NCBI GenBank assembly: GCA_002205965.3
Contig: NADL03000487.1
Span: forward strand, 434,001-498,000
Origin: Kappaphycus alvarezii
Taxonomy: Eukaryota > Rhodophyta > Florideophyceae > Gigartinales > Solieriaceae
DNA: 64,000 bases
Direction of reading: 5' to 3'
A program made the translations under genes and the position numbers. Shown one piece after another: positions 13,301 through 24,898 of this stretch. Positions within the stretch are counted from its first letter, which is position 1; every line of letters starts with the position of its first letter. Below the pieces are notes generated by a model, which was given only the letters and a program-made list of their open reading frames with translations, was not told where the DNA came from and did not search any database.

Positions 13301-16096
13301 AAGACCGTTAAATCATAAATTGAGATTAGCTAAATGTGTTTATGGGCAAATAGAAGGATCATGATTGGCGACAAAACATCTTCATGTCGAAATTCAGCTA
13401 CGATGCGAGTTTCAAAACTTTCGAAACTGTCAAACGGTATGGGATATACTCAATCATCAATGTAATTTTAGTTTCCTTATTGCAGTAATTTAAGACTCTA
13501 ATATTAGGATATTAAACACTCCATGCAGGGTCGATAAAATCTTTCATCAACCTGGGAGTCTCAAAAGATTTATCAAGGACAAGAAATAATCGAGGCAGAT
13601 GTACCGAATATGATTTCTGTAAGGTGGAAATTGAATTTCATTTTCCGGTTTTAAATATTTAGTCATAAAATGGCTCATATTCACATATTCTTAAAAGTGA
13701 TGCTCTGGTTTCTCGATAAATGGGTTTAGCATGTTTTTCCGTTTATTAAATTTACGATGATACAAGTTTGGCAATCATTCCACCAGTAAATGATCTTCAA
13801 GATTCACAAACCATAAAAATTAAATACGACGTTGTTTATGTTTCGGGATAAAGTTTTGCATGTAGGAATTATATCGAAAACTTTTTGAAATTTTCCTAAG
13901 CAGTTAGACTGAACATTTGAATATTGAAAGATAAGATATTTTCCTTTGATTTTTCAACACTCGAGCAGTAACTCTGTGCAAACTGTTTCAGCACAAAGGT
14001 AGAAGTAATATTTTTTGAGTACTTTAGGCGACCTCAAAATCAGTTAAGAAGTCTTCAGAACAAAATTACAAAAAGTGGAACATATTACTTGAAGTAAAGA
14101 TAAGGCAGGAGGGAGTATTCAATAAAAAATGATTTAAAAAAATATGAAAAGATTGAAATATTTCGTATTGCATCAAAAATCCCTACTGAGCAAAATATAG
14201 TAACTGCTAAATGTCTCTATTAGCTGTGAGACATTAGATACGTTTCAAATACGTGTTTTTACTCATTCAGAAACTTCCCAAAATTGATATAATCAGGGTA
14301 ACTACTAGTCACACTTACAAAAAATTGTTAAGGATTTATATCAAAAAATACCTAAACGAAAACAAATATAGGAAACTATGTGCTATATAGGATACAAAAT
14401 ATTATTCTATGACCTTAAAATATTCCTAAATGAACTATTAAACGTAATGTTTTCCTCCAGAACTCTATTAGCAAGAAATTCATTGTTTTGCTCAACATAT
14501 ATACCAATTCATATAGCTGCATTGGAGCTTCACTTAAAATTTATCAAATAATTGCATTAATTTTTGCAGATTAGTTGTACTTTTATTATATTTTCATTTA
14601 ATTTTTTAGTTTTATTTCTTGTTCAATGAGACGAGACAACATTAATATTGTTTACTTGTGTGCAATTCATCTCTTAAGCACAAATATATTTTACAGAGGG
14701 GATTTTCAGTTTCATGATAGCCCTCATTTGTTTCATATAAATAAAACTGTAAAATATAACGAAGTTTCTGACTGATGTTTGTCTAGAGAATAGTAACTTT
14801 AATTCGTGGACTAATTAATTTATCTTGAAACGATCCTTCCTTTATTTCGCTTGTTTAAAGCAGTGCGTTGAATGACTTAACGGCATCATTATGTGTTGTC
14901 GTGAGTTAAATGTTGTCGAAATGTCTACATAAGCAAAAAGCGCTTCTTTCGAGGTACTTTCTGGAACTCATGAAACAAATTCTACTATATACTAAAATGG
15001 TGACAAAGTCGATTAGCTCTATACCTACGAAACGGCATTCATGAGTAAAAACGGCACACCCTCTTCTTTTTTAGTCATAACAGGAGACCTTGGGTGTCTT
15101 TTCGTTTTTATCCTTACTTTTCTCCCACAGTGATATTTCGTTCGCTTGAAACGAAAAATTCTTTTTTTGGATATAAAGCACTGAATTTTTCGGCAGCGCC
15201 AATTTCTTTCCATCAGTACTACTAGATTTTCATTTTCAAATTGCCTGAAAACATTCGGATCCCCCCGTTCCGACCTCTATACTCTAATTTCAGACCTAAA
15301 TATCTATTATTAGTTTAAAGAAGTGCTACACATCGCTAACCGTGCAGAAGTCTGATACTCAATAGTCAGGGCCTTTTTCGCAATTCCATCATATGTGACA
15401 GTTCCTTCTAGCGAAGTATACCTGTTAACATACTTAGCGAAACTATTTACTAGTAGTATTTCCTCCTCATATTCTTTCTCCTCTTTGTAGAGAATCATTT
15501 AAATTCTTGGGCATATTGCTTGCTTTTTTCTAACAGAGGTTCCTTTCTGTGCTAACCAGAAGCTTATTACTTCCTTTCAGTTGCTAAACTTCTAAGACGA
15601 TTGTGTTATTGATATTAAAAGGTTAAAATAGCGTCAGCGGAAAAGGAAACCGGCAACTGCCCGAGATGAGAGTTTTTGCGGGTAATGAAGTGCTACATTG
15701 TACTTTGACGGACTATGGAGAGGAGTGTTCGTAAAAGAAGATTGATTGCTCTAGCGAGCAATTGTAAACGGGCACTCTCTTCCATCTCGTTCAAAGGCTG
15801 GAGAGCTTAGCGATATTCATTGTTCGAATTTGACTCCCAATCTAGAGAAAGCAATCTATTCAGCTTCAATAGACTTTTTTCCAAACTAAAATCTCAATAA
15901 ACCTGCAAAAAGCGCCATAAAACGCAGAAAAAGACTTCACTTGGACGCACTTAGTTTTGCGAAAGATACTTGACATAAAGTAAACAAACCTACTCCTCAC
16001 AGTCTCCTTCCTCTAGGTAAGAAGATAGAGCTGCCCTCAAGACATCATAAGTACACTTTTAGTCCTACGAAGTAGCAGTGAAAGACTCACGATTGT
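10331..16096. other. long AT-rich stretch, no recognisable gene
   Basis: Only short frames occur: opposed frames at 11062-11318, an 81-codon minus-strand frame at 12409-12654, and two ~62-codon minus-strand frames at 15025-15213 (basic, Lys/Arg-rich) and 15310-15498 (E-E-K-E-Y-E-E-E-I then Y-V-N-R-Y). None has a known motif. From about 15.5 kb the GC content starts to rise. Confidence 0.45.
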
Positions 16097-16396
16097 TTAC
16101 TCTTCCTGTGAGAAATAGAGCTCATCTAATTTACATCCTACCGGAGCCATGTTAGGGACTACCTCGTCCATAGAAATCGTTCCATTCCTTCCGGTGTTAT
16201 CCACTCGGCCCTCCTCGTCCTCACCCTCGGAATCCTCGATCTCCTGTTTTTCTTCCTTGAACTCTTCGTCGCCCTCCTCTTCGTCTATCTCGTAAGCAAG
16301 TTCCGGGTTCACCCAGTTCTCGAAGTACTCTTCTGACTTACCATCTTTCTTCTCCAAGTACCTCCCGCTGCTTCCTATGCTTCAATCTCTATCAAA
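16097..16396 (-). CDS. acidic low-complexity ORF fragment, unrecognised
   Basis: Minus-strand open frame that follows a TGA and has no ATG at its start; the first codons are G-S-S-G-R-Y-L-E-K-K-D-G. It is very rich in Glu and Asp (E-I-D-E-E-E-G-D-E-E-F and E-D-S-E-G-E-D-E-E-G) and ends L-Y-F-S-Q-E-E. A CATAG acceptor-like site lies just upstream, and a different frame at about 16400-16500 (minus) reads H-L-L-P-S-G-P-T-D-T-E-E-H-L-G. So it may be the last exon of a gene whose earlier part is broken or spliced. No function can be assigned. Confidence 0.3.
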
Positions 16397-17537
16397 TGAC
16401 GAGCTACAAGGTCCTTCAGGCGCTTTCTTGTTTGGCCGCCGAGATGTTCCTCTGTGTCGGTTGGGCCCGAAGGGAGTAGATGGGATATGATGATGGGGCG
16501 AGGGTTGCGAGATTTTGAAATGAGACAAGAGAGGGGTAGTCCGTAAATGTTGGCTTCAAAAGGTGATAAATTGTCGGGTTGTTGTCGCTAGAAGGCCTTG
16601 GATAAATTTTAGGCCACTATCGACGGGTTTAAATAGCATCAATAAGCTCAAATTGGTGGAGCTGCTAGATCGAAAATTTTGAGTCAATTAGTCTTTAAGT
16701 GGGAATTATTGAAAAACGCCTTTAAAATGGATAACTTATGGCAAAGAAAGTAATTAGAGTCGAAGAAGATTACACAAAACGAGAAAAATAAAATATTGTC
16801 AAAAAGAAGAGAGAGTCTTAAGTAAATAGAAAAAAGAAAAGAGTATAATGAAACGGGAATTTCATCGATTAGAAGAATCAGAAAATTGTTGAGAGAATTA
16901 AAATAACAAATTTTTCCGTGGTAAAAGAACATTTTCAGTTTTTCATTGACAGATAGGATGAATTTCTTATTTTGCGCTTTTAAAAGACGTAATCCTTGTG
17001 CATTGCATTAATTTTGCGCAAATTTTCCCAAAATTCCGCAAAAGCAGTATAAACGATGGCTGGAGATGATCAATTGCTCTACTTTTTGGCGAGGGGCTGA
17101 ATGCGAATCAATAGCTGTCAATTTTGCCTTTCAATGGCATAGTATAGTGCTTCAACCTGCCAACTTGATCCGGTTGACGCGAGGGTTCGCAAATAGGAAC
17201 CTATTTTTATTCGCTGTCAAGGAATTTATTCGCCTTTAGTAAGTCAGACGTTGCTACTTCGTCTCACAATTCTCCATACTATGTCGATATCCCTGTCAAC
17301 CGCCGCCGTACCTATCCAATGATTTGCGTCCAGTTGGTCCCCCTCTTCATATTTATGCTCATGAAGTTGGGGGTTATTTGGTGGGTGACCTATTGACTAA
17401 ATAAGTAAGGCGGCTTTTCCAGTGACATTATAGGTCAGATATGTGAATTAAATTGTTTGAAAAACAGGCGGAATCAGGCGGGACTACCTCAAAATGCTGT
17501 TGTAAGACCAGCGGTACGGGGAAACACGGGTGGTATT
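16397..17537. other. no recognisable gene
   Basis: Mixed-composition sequence. The 82-codon minus-strand frame at 16684-16932 is Phe/Leu/Ser-rich, as expected from chance translation of A-rich DNA. Nothing else supported. Confidence 0.4.
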
Positions 17538-18163
17538 TTACTGAAACTGATAAACTGGCTGATACCCAGTCAACTTGTATGTTATTGTATATATGTATAT
17601 GAAATGTGGAGGCAGTCGTTTATGGGACTTCACCACGTAAAACATGCTGCGTAGGAGAAAACTGTTACCGCAGCATGTCTTTACAAAAGGATGGATCGCA
17701 CCCGCACGAAGTTTTCTAATGGGTCGCACGGCGACGTGTCTATCCCCGTCTATCAACACCTCCAATGCGTCGAGGTACCACCCATAAGGAGTGGATATTG
17801 GTAGATCTATTATTGGAGACATCATTATACCATAACCGTGTCAATTTAACATACTGAATACCATAAATTGCTTTAAAGGGAATATTGTGGACGAAAAAGC
17901 CTAAAATAGATACCATCGGGATAAATATCCAGAGCTCCGCCTCAAAATCTTCCTCCTCGAGTTTAGAGCCAAAGAATTCCTCCAAAATATCTAAATCCAC
18001 AATTCTGTCCCTGCAAATTATGTTGAATGCCCAGAATGGGAGATAGCGCCCTCGAACATATGAAGGTCCTTTCATGCCTTCCAAAGACCCCAACTCCCGC
18101 CTCATTCACAGTAGAGGAGTCATATGTTATTATTACAGCCTCACTATCCCCTCGGTCCTCCAA
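17538..18163 (-). pseudogene. unrecognised broken reading frame (three overlapping frames)
   Basis: On the minus strand, 18163-17963 reads M-E-D-R-G-D-S-E-A-V-I-I-T-Y-D-S-S-T-V-N. 18105-17740 then carries D-L-D-I-L-E-E-F-F-G-S-K-L-E-E-E-D-F-E-A-E and W-I-F-I-P-M-V-S-I-L-G-F-F. 17825-17538 ends with a basic segment and Y-K-L-T-G-Y-Q-P-V-Y. The residue mix is protein-like and the three pieces follow each other with small overlaps, as in one gene with frame breaks. The last motif recurs at 40.9 kb (Y-K-F-T-G-Y-Q-P), which points to a repeat. Family unknown. Confidence 0.3.
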
Positions 18164-19639
18164 GATAACTCCTCCGCGGTTTTATATGAGTGCCTTCCAT
18201 GGTTCCACCGAATACTACTCATCTTATCATCCCGCCGATTGTGAGGGACAGGCGAAGTCTGTTCATGTTAAGTACCTGGTGGTTGAGCTAATGTAGCGGT
18301 TGATAGCAGTTTTGTTGCGTCAATGAGGTTTCCATCGAGCTTTAAGTAGCGTAATTTCTTAGAACAATTTCACGGCGTTGGGCAAAATAAAAAAGGCAAG
18401 GAATATTGATGCTTTGGGTTTTCATGTACCCTTGGCAATAATTAAAAATCTTCTTGATAAAAATCGGAACTGAATTTGAAGTACAAAGCGTACCACGAGT
18501 CGAAAGGTTTCCTTTTGAAGAAAGGACCAAACCTTCAAACTGAAAATAGAAACGGAGTCCTGCAGTAAGTTTGGATTTATAAAGAAAAGGACTGCAGGAT
18601 TTCTTTTTTGTTGAAAGAACAGCTAGGACAATTTTACCTAAGGAAGAGACGTCAAGGATTGATATCGGAATTAAGGGAATATAAATTTGCGGAAAGGGCG
18701 GTTTCATACTAAAAAATATCGCAAAGTAAACTAACTGACTGTTGTATTTCACTTCACAGACCTTACAGCTTTACACGAATTCACTGCATATACTGTACTG
18801 TAGATTCAAACCACTGGTAACCTTGCAGCCAGGGCTACTAGGCACTTTGCTGTCATTACACTTTCCTTACAGTTCTGAACACAGCGTTTGACCCCATTGG
18901 TACACTTGGAATAGTTACGGGCGAGTTGCACACTGGGATATTATATCATTGCTTTACCAATCAAAAGTCGCCTTGCTATCCATGCGATCTGGACCAATGT
19001 ACTTCTTACATCTTGTCAGAGTATGTCACTCTTGCCGACTACAATTCTGAAAGCGCTACTTACGATACCGTCAGGGCTGTTTTACGGGAATACCTTTGAA
19101 TTCGCTACTGTTAGACTGCATTTTCCTTTAGTTTGTAGCTATCTTCAGTTCTATATAAACCCTGGTTTGGAGCGGCCGGCTTTACCCAGCCAGCCTCAAC
19201 CAAAGTTTCAACCACAGTTCTACCTTGATCTGCACGTGTGCGCTTAATACCCCACACTGACGCAGCCCATGAAAAGATGCAAAAAATACCTCTCCTTAAT
19301 AGCAGGAGACAAGCAATTCGCGCTAGTATGGATCTTCCTTGCGCCCAAAAGTAGGTGTACCGTGCCTCATGCCCGGGACTCCAAACAAGCATCAAAACAC
19401 AGGGGTTTTTTTCCGTGTGGCTGTAATGCTACTGTCAAACCCGATCTCTTCTCCCGGTACTAAATAAAACGGAAGGGAGATAGCCGGGGGTGCTCCTAAA
19501 GGAAAGGGGGACAGTGGTGCACAAAGAGTTCCGACCAAGCAAGGAGGGATCAAGACAAAACTGAGGTTTACTCGGTCGGTTGGGGGTGTTCGAGGATGTC
19601 AGAGGGGAGCTCTATAGCTACTAGATCCAGAACTTCCCT
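18164..19639. other. no recognisable gene
   Basis: The minus-strand 136-codon frame at 18342-18752 and the frames at 19023-19463 show no motif, signal peptide or repeat. The plus reading near 18500-18690 has short protein-like bits (V-E-R-T-A-R-T-I-L-P-K-E-E) cut by stops, so an old element may lie there. Confidence 0.35.
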
Positions 19640-19810
19640 TTATGGGGAGTTCATAACCCTCCAAATCCATACAGATAGTTCAATAGTTCTAGAATTACTC
19701 TTAGATACCTCTACTCTGTTCTAGATGCTTCTAGTAACAGTATTTAGAACATTCTACTGAACTACAGCAATGCATGTAAAAGTCTAATACGCAATAAAAT
19801 TACTAAAGTT
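19640..19810 (+). repeat. TTCTAG-rich repeat, copy 1
   Basis: Contains several TTCTAGA/TTCTAG hexamers and ends with CAGCAATGCA ... TAAAA ... ACGCAATAAAA. A similar block lies at 21505-21660 in the same orientation. The two could be the ends of one decayed element enclosing the RT fragment at 20.8-21.2 kb. Confidence 0.35.
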
Positions 19811-20783
19811 CCAATTATGACGCTAATAAAACATAGTCACAGCTCAGCAATGTCATCACTAACGCATCCAGCGCGTCTAGACGGTGCTTGATGGCGCTTC
19901 TGCGCCAATCTCGCCCACTGCGCTATCCAACGCAGCCAGCATCGTTAGGTATACCGTTACACTAATTGTGAAACAGAGAGGGAGGCAGTCGGGGCGCTGC
20001 TAAAGGAACAGTAGAAACGATTGCAGTGGGTTTCAGAAAGTTGGGGGCAAAGAGTGTGTGGAGTGTACCTGGATTCCCACAAGAATCCAGATGAGCGTTC
20101 TCAATATAAACAGTACTGTAGCTCTACTCTATAAATCTTATACTTTGTTAGCTTAGTACAAGTTACTAGAAATTAGAGGTGTAACCATAGAATTGTACTA
20201 TCTGGAATATAACTAAGTAAATAAAACGATGACGTGGGGCTCCAAGTCAAGTAAAAGCATTGAAAGAAATTCAAAACTTCTAAATTCATTCAAGACGATG
20301 CATTTTCTTTGTTTAACCACTGTGTTATAGAGAACTGAAATAAAAACGAACAAGTCTCTATTACAAAGCGGTGTAACAGACACATTTTTACAAATTGTCC
20401 GAGACCTAATTGCTGGGAGCCCTTGACGTTTATAGAGACCATGTCATGCACTACCTTCATGAGGGACAAAGAATAAACCACATGAAACTCTTGGCTTCAG
20501 ACATCCCAAAGGTAGCTCGTCACCCGGCTGTCGAGTGTCGAGAAGGCCCACAATGCACCAGGCCCAATATTCGGGAACAGTGAGTGAAGGTTCTCAAAGG
20601 TGAAATGATAGGGTAGTTTACTTTGTCGTTTGACACTTGTAGAAGGGGAATCTAAACGAAGTTTGGATATAAGGAAAGGAGAAACGATTCTGCCCCCCGC
20701 GACCCTTTGCCTACATTCAGGAAAACTTTAATGCGTTTAGTATCTACTGGGGACTGCGAACGGTCTAACTATACGGCTACGAC

Positions 20784-21230
20784 CTAACCGGATTTAATTC
20801 GTCTTCCATGCGCATCGGGGCTCTTGAAAGGATAGCTTGAGCAACATCGAAGAATGAAGGGAGGCGAAGAATCAAGAGAGGCAAGGAGGAATGTGGCATT
20901 AGAAAGTGCAGCTTGCGCTGCGTGTCTATGCGTGAGGGCCCTTTTGGCTCTCGAGAAGCACTCTATTGCCCTCGTGGCCGCATTTGCTGCCAACTCCGAG
21001 ACGAACGCGTATGCCTCCGAGTTCCCAACCTCCCAGAACAGATAACGGGATTGGCACCAGCCTCTCCCTTCTCTCAGCAGAAAGTAGCCCTTTGTATTTT
21101 GTACGCTTTGCAGATCGGGCCGCGTTCAGGGAAGTTTGGGGGTTGAAGTTCCTGATTCGGGAGTACGACCGAGCAAGGGGCTTCACGAAGGTAGCATCCC
21201 GGATTTCTGTCCCGATATGAGACCCCACTG
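20784..21230 (-). pseudogene. RLE retrotransposon, C-terminal domain fragment (diverged copy)
   Basis: The minus strand first gives N-A-A-R-S-A-K-R-T-K-Y-K-G-L-L-S-A-E and L-V-P-I-P-L-S-V-L-G-G-W-E (frame 21228-20926). It then shifts to L-A-A-N-A-A-T-R-A-I, A-L-T-H-R-H-A-A-Q-A-A-L-S-N-A-T-F-L-L-A-S-L (20993-20784). The order 'AexxKRxKY ... vPl.xExLGGW ... RHAxAxxxxNAxxLL' is the tail that follows the endonuclease domain in the retroelement family fragmented throughout this window. This copy differs clearly from those at 34.2, 37.8 and 43.4 kb, so more than one lineage is present. It is truncated and frameshifted. Confidence 0.55.
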
Positions 21231-21504
21231 CTTGAATTTCTTAGCGCTGTCGGTGTCCAACTCGCGGCCTGTGCTTTACCACAGGATGACGGACAGATTT
21301 GTACAGATTCCGCCAATAATCGAACTTGGGCGTAATGCCGATGGATGCGGCATCTGTCGTACTGACAGGTGGTCCCAATTACAGTTGGATCAAAGGAAGA
21401 CAGGTGAAAATAACTCATATTTTGGCTTTGATCGATGATGAAATTGCTTTTTCAGTGTTGGTGCCGCCACTCGGCATCTACTACCTCTTTTATAGTGATT
21501 CAAT

Positions 21505-21660
21505 CTCCCCTAGATGGGTATAATATCACACATATCAAATACTCTAACTAGATACTTCTAAATCGTTCTAAAAATATCTAGAACACTAAATGGAAGCATC
21601 TAGAAGCAGTACAGCAATGCAACATAAAACACTACACGCAAAATAAAAACTAAAAATAAA
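21505..21660 (+). repeat. TTCTAG-rich repeat, copy 2
   Basis: Same features as the block at 19640-19810: clustered TTCTA and TCTAGAA, then CAGCAATGCA followed by an A-rich end with ACGCAAAATAAAA. The match is imperfect and clearest in the last ~50 bases. Confidence 0.35.
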
Positions 21661-21709
21661 AAAAGGCCACACTAAATTTGCCTTGTTGGCAAGCCTCTAA
21701 ATTTCTCTA

Positions 21710-22490
21710 GATCTTCCTCATCCCCACCGCGGTACGTACATATCCTCTTCTACGTGGAAGGTCGCTCTGGCTCCACGTTTCGGCATTGCGCTATTCCCTG
21801 GATCTACTCGCTGTCCGGTCTGCTCCTGCCGCTCGGCCGACATCGCACACGTCTTAGATCCAAGTGGTCAACACGCGTTGACCTGCAAATACGAAGACGG
21901 AATGACCCGTCGTCATCACATCCTCCGCGACGTTCTTGCCCGCTACTGTAAGGAAGTTGGGATCGTCGTCCTCGTCGAGCATCCGCTCCTCCACCAGGTT
22001 CCCAACTCATCTGGGCATTCGGAGTCCCCCGCGCTACGAATGGACATTTAGATACCCGCTGCATACGGGCTTCACAGTACCGATAACGCCGTAGACGTTA
22101 CTGCTGCCCACCCCTCCGCACGCCGCCACATTTCGCCAACTACGGTTACCGCAGGCGCTGCCGCAACACTCGCAGAGCGCGAGAAACATCGTCATTACGG
22201 CACTTACTGCAACCAAAACGATATCCTCCTCTCCCCGTCGGGATTGATATCTATGGCGCCTTGGGCGTCGACGGCAAGGGTTTTTTCCGCCGCCTTGCTT
22301 CCTTCGCTGCTTCCCGTCGCGGTTCCTCCCCTCAACAGGAGCTCCGCGACTTCGTTACCCGTTTTGCGTTTAGTCTCCAAATAATGCCGGCGCGACAGGT
22401 TTCTACCCGCCGCCCGCATCCGTAGTTGATTTATGAACACCTTCCGCACGCTTCTGTGCAACATTGTACAACCTATAAAGATTTACCACC
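21710..22490 (+). pseudogene. RLE retrotransposon 3' fragment: zinc finger and endonuclease (copy 1)
   Basis: The plus strand reads L-F-P-G-S-T-R-C-P-V-C-S, then D-P-S-G-Q-H-A-L-T-C-K (Cys-Cys-His-Cys finger), R-R-H-H-I-L-R-D-V-L-A-R-Y-C, R-M-D-I at 22.04 kb, A-V-D-V-T-A-A-H-P-S, A-E-R-E-K-H-R-H-Y-G, and finally I-D-I-Y-G-A-L-G ... Q-Q-E-L-R-D-F-V-T-R-F. A CCHC finger followed by R-x-D-I ... D-V-T is the layout of the restriction-like endonuclease in R2-type elements, which nicks the target DNA. A TAG follows M-D-I, and further frame changes occur. The 3' end is marked by TACAACCTATAAAGATTTACCACC. Confidence 0.6.
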
Positions 22491-22519
22491 ACCACAGAAG
22501 AGGCCAAAACAATCCAGCC

Positions 22520-23110
22520 TCTACTAGATTGTTACTGTCCTAATGAATGTCAACATTCTCAGGGTATTAGGCCTGGGGCGCGGTGTGTTTGGTGCAAACA
22601 AAGGGACGTGGCAGTAGAATTGAAGCCAAACAGAAAACTCCCTGAGAGGGGTGTGTGTCCGCAGACCCGGTGCCGGCGTGCAATAAATCCAGTCTTTTGC
22701 TCCTGGTAAAGCCATCGAAGCTCTGAATGCTTGACATCTTCGGTCCCAATAGGTAGATTGGCCTGGACCCTTTTCTGGATCTCGTCAGTCAGTGTTTTCT
22801 GAGAGTGTGTGTTGTTAGAACAGATGGTATTGAATGGGAGATTCGCATTAGGGTCGCAGGATGCCGCCCACTCCATGTGGGAGTTCCCTACCTCCTCGTA
22901 AGTTGATAAGGCTGAAATGGAAGGAGGAAGAACGATCCGCCGAGTTAGCATGCTGTATCTCCCAAGACGATATCCGTTCCTTTTTCCAGAAAAGGGGCAA
23001 CAGGGGTTTATTGAGGTAGATTTGTTCGCTGACATTCAGAGTAAATAAATCGCTTAGTGCCTTAAAGGGCAACGGAAGGATACGGAAAGGTCCGAGCAGT
23101 CTTAACACAA
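22520..23110 (-). pseudogene. RLE retrotransposon, linker between RT and zinc finger
   Basis: Minus-strand frames give Q-K-T-L-T-D-E-I-Q-K-R-V, then S-L/E-L-R-W-L-Y-Q-E-Q-K-T-G, and in a neighbouring frame A-K-D-W-I-Y-C-T-P-A-P-G-L ... R-E-F-S-V-W-L-Q-F-Y-C-H-V-P-L-F. In the family this is the 'QkxLtxxi ... DWLxxxPxpxLGlxLxxxEFxvxLxxrLGxPlF' region joining polymerase and finger. It faces copy 1 tail-to-tail with about 30 bases between them, so two insertions have met here. Frame changes make it non-functional as written. Confidence 0.5.
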
Positions 23111-23374
23111 ACGCATGCGGTAGCGGAGATAGTTGTCCAATACCAGCATGCCTGCTGCAACCTTTGATCTAGCCCTTTATATGAACTTCTAGCATATCAT
23201 CCTTTAGCTTTTTATCTTGAGGAATCCGGGATGTTGCCGACACGTACTTCCTCGACTGCAAAATAACCTAAACTTCCTGCCATCTCCAGACAGACAAGAT
23301 TAAATTTTACTCATTGCAAAGAAATTAAGTTCACTTTCACAACAGCAAAGAAACGCTGCTTCGGCTTGCGCAAA

Positions 23375-24898
23375 TTAGTTAGAGTTTGTTTCGCAGACCG
23401 GGGTCTCTGGCGTTACGCAGTTTTCGTACAAATGCTCTAATGTATCATAAGTGTACGGCGTTGTTGACGGCGTTGTTCTCTCCAGGATATCTCTTGACGT
23501 GTAAGGTGCTGTCCGACATTCCTCGCCGAATATATTGTTCAAGGGATATCCAGAATTCATGACATCATCAAGTAAGGTCCCTGGATTCCACGGGTTCTTT
23601 GTGTATGCTTCATAGTTGGGGTGAAGATTGGAGTTGAACAGACTGCAGGCCATTACATGATACACTGCAAACGGACCCGAAAACGCTGCCCGTGCATTTG
23701 GTGGCACCGATTGATCCTTCGGGAATCCCCAGTAATCTCGCTCTAGGTACTGTGTGTTAACCTGCCACGTCATTGAATTTCGATCGACATCCGCGTGGAG
23801 ACTGAAGAAGATAGGATCATTGGGGGATGTAGCCCCATCCCGAAAGTCCCCAGCAATCTTATAATGCATCTGTGAATGGTGTGCGTTAACCTCCACCCGA
23901 GAGCCCTTATCGTCAAAGTAATACCCTTCAAGGCGCAAGTTGTGTTCTCGGTCGCGAGGTAAGCCAATGACCTAAGTTTCACTGATCATCACCTGGAATC
24001 TTTGACACATCTACATTGCCGAACAGACAACCTGATCGTTCCAGTTCAATGCACCTCTGCCACTGATCCACGGAACGGATCAAAGTCCCGTTAGTGCAGA
24101 TATTAAAATCTTCTTCATAGTATGTAAGGTCACGAGTACCCTCAGCTTCAGGAAACTGTTCATAGTTCCGAAAAGTATAAGGAGAGCAGTTGCCTGCGGC
24201 GAGCTCACCTCGCACGAATGTCTCAAACACGTCATCAGGACGGTCGCACACACAATTGCGACGGCCACAACAGCGCCGGCAAACAGTAGCAGGCGTCGGG
24301 CGAATCCAACCCTCGCGAATACATTGATGCGGGGAGTTTGAATTGGGTCCATGACGACTGGGATCATACTTGATAACTGGAAATCGAGCAAAAGCACCGT
24401 CCAAAAGGCGTATTCGTCACTCTCTTTGCCCCGTTGAGCGCCGAAGAAATTGTTGGAGAAGATGTATTTGGTAGGATGATTATAGTACCTACTATTGACA
24501 GAATCAAAAGCGACGTTCCAATACGGCATAGCCTCAACGGACGGGTCGATAGCGAGGAGGGAGTTTTCAAACTTGAGAAGGTAAGCGCGATGGAACACGA
24601 AGAAAACAGGGTTGAAATGAGCCTGATCGCAACGGGGATCGAGAGCAGTACATGAGTGCTGGAGAACGAGATCTTCGTAACTAACAAAGTTTGGGCCATA
24701 ACGGGCTTGACCTTCCTCGGTGGTAAGATTGCGCATGACCCAAACGGCATTGATTACGCGACGACGGATGCGCGGGGACAGGGAACGCCATTCTCGACGG
24801 ACTCGGGGTTTACCGCCGGGGGACACTGGACAGTTTGCTGAGAAAGGCGAGAGTAAAACAAGAACTGAAAAAATGGCGAGAAGATGGAAGAAATTCAT
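23375..24898 (-). CDS. secreted tyrosinase (type-3 copper enzyme), one apparent frameshift
   Basis: Tyrosinases oxidise phenols to quinones with two coppers. ATG at 24898 gives a secretory start (M-N-F-F-H-L-L-A-I-F-S-V-L-V-L-L). CuA ligands are His81, His94 and His103, and the block H-F-N-P-V-F-F-V-F-H-R-A-Y-L-L-K-F-E fits the CuA signature exactly. CuB is H-S-Q-M-H plus D-P-I-F-F-S-L-H-A-D-V-D, fitting the second family signature. The middle is Cys-rich (C-R-R-C-C-G-R-R-N-C-V-C). Frame 1 runs to about residue 165 and sense then resumes one base out at a four-T run (24403-24406), reading L-D-G-A-F-A-R-F-P. A 43-nt GT-AG intron (23972-24014) would link the last two parts, giving ~493 residues, normal for the family. 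It is either a recent pseudogene or has a sequencing indel. It stands alone among TE fragments. Confidence 0.85.
23972..24014 (-). other. probable 43-nt GT-AG intron in the tyrosinase gene
   Basis: On the minus strand the segment begins GTAGATGTG and ends AACTTAG. Without removal the frame hits TGA after G-D-D-Q. Removing 43 nt joins F-G-N to V-I-G-L-P-R-D-R-E-H-N, which leads straight into the CuB half. It is short for an intron, so a one-base indel nearby is the alternative. Confidence 0.5.

Noticed and set aside
17457-18296. plus-strand frames over the 17.5-18.2 kb locus
   Set aside because: The minus-strand series is longer, consecutive and more protein-like.
18342-18752. 136-codon minus-strand frame
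   Set aside because: Low-complexity hydrophobic translation of purine-rich DNA; no motif, so not listed as a gene.
19640-19760. heat-shock-element cluster as a promoter
   Set aside because: No gene starts downstream and spacing of GAA/TTC units is irregular; kept only as a repeat observation.
22204-22464. minus-strand 86-codon frame, recurring at 43020-43235
   Set aside because: Conserved between copies only because the DNA is; the plus strand carries the endonuclease motifs.
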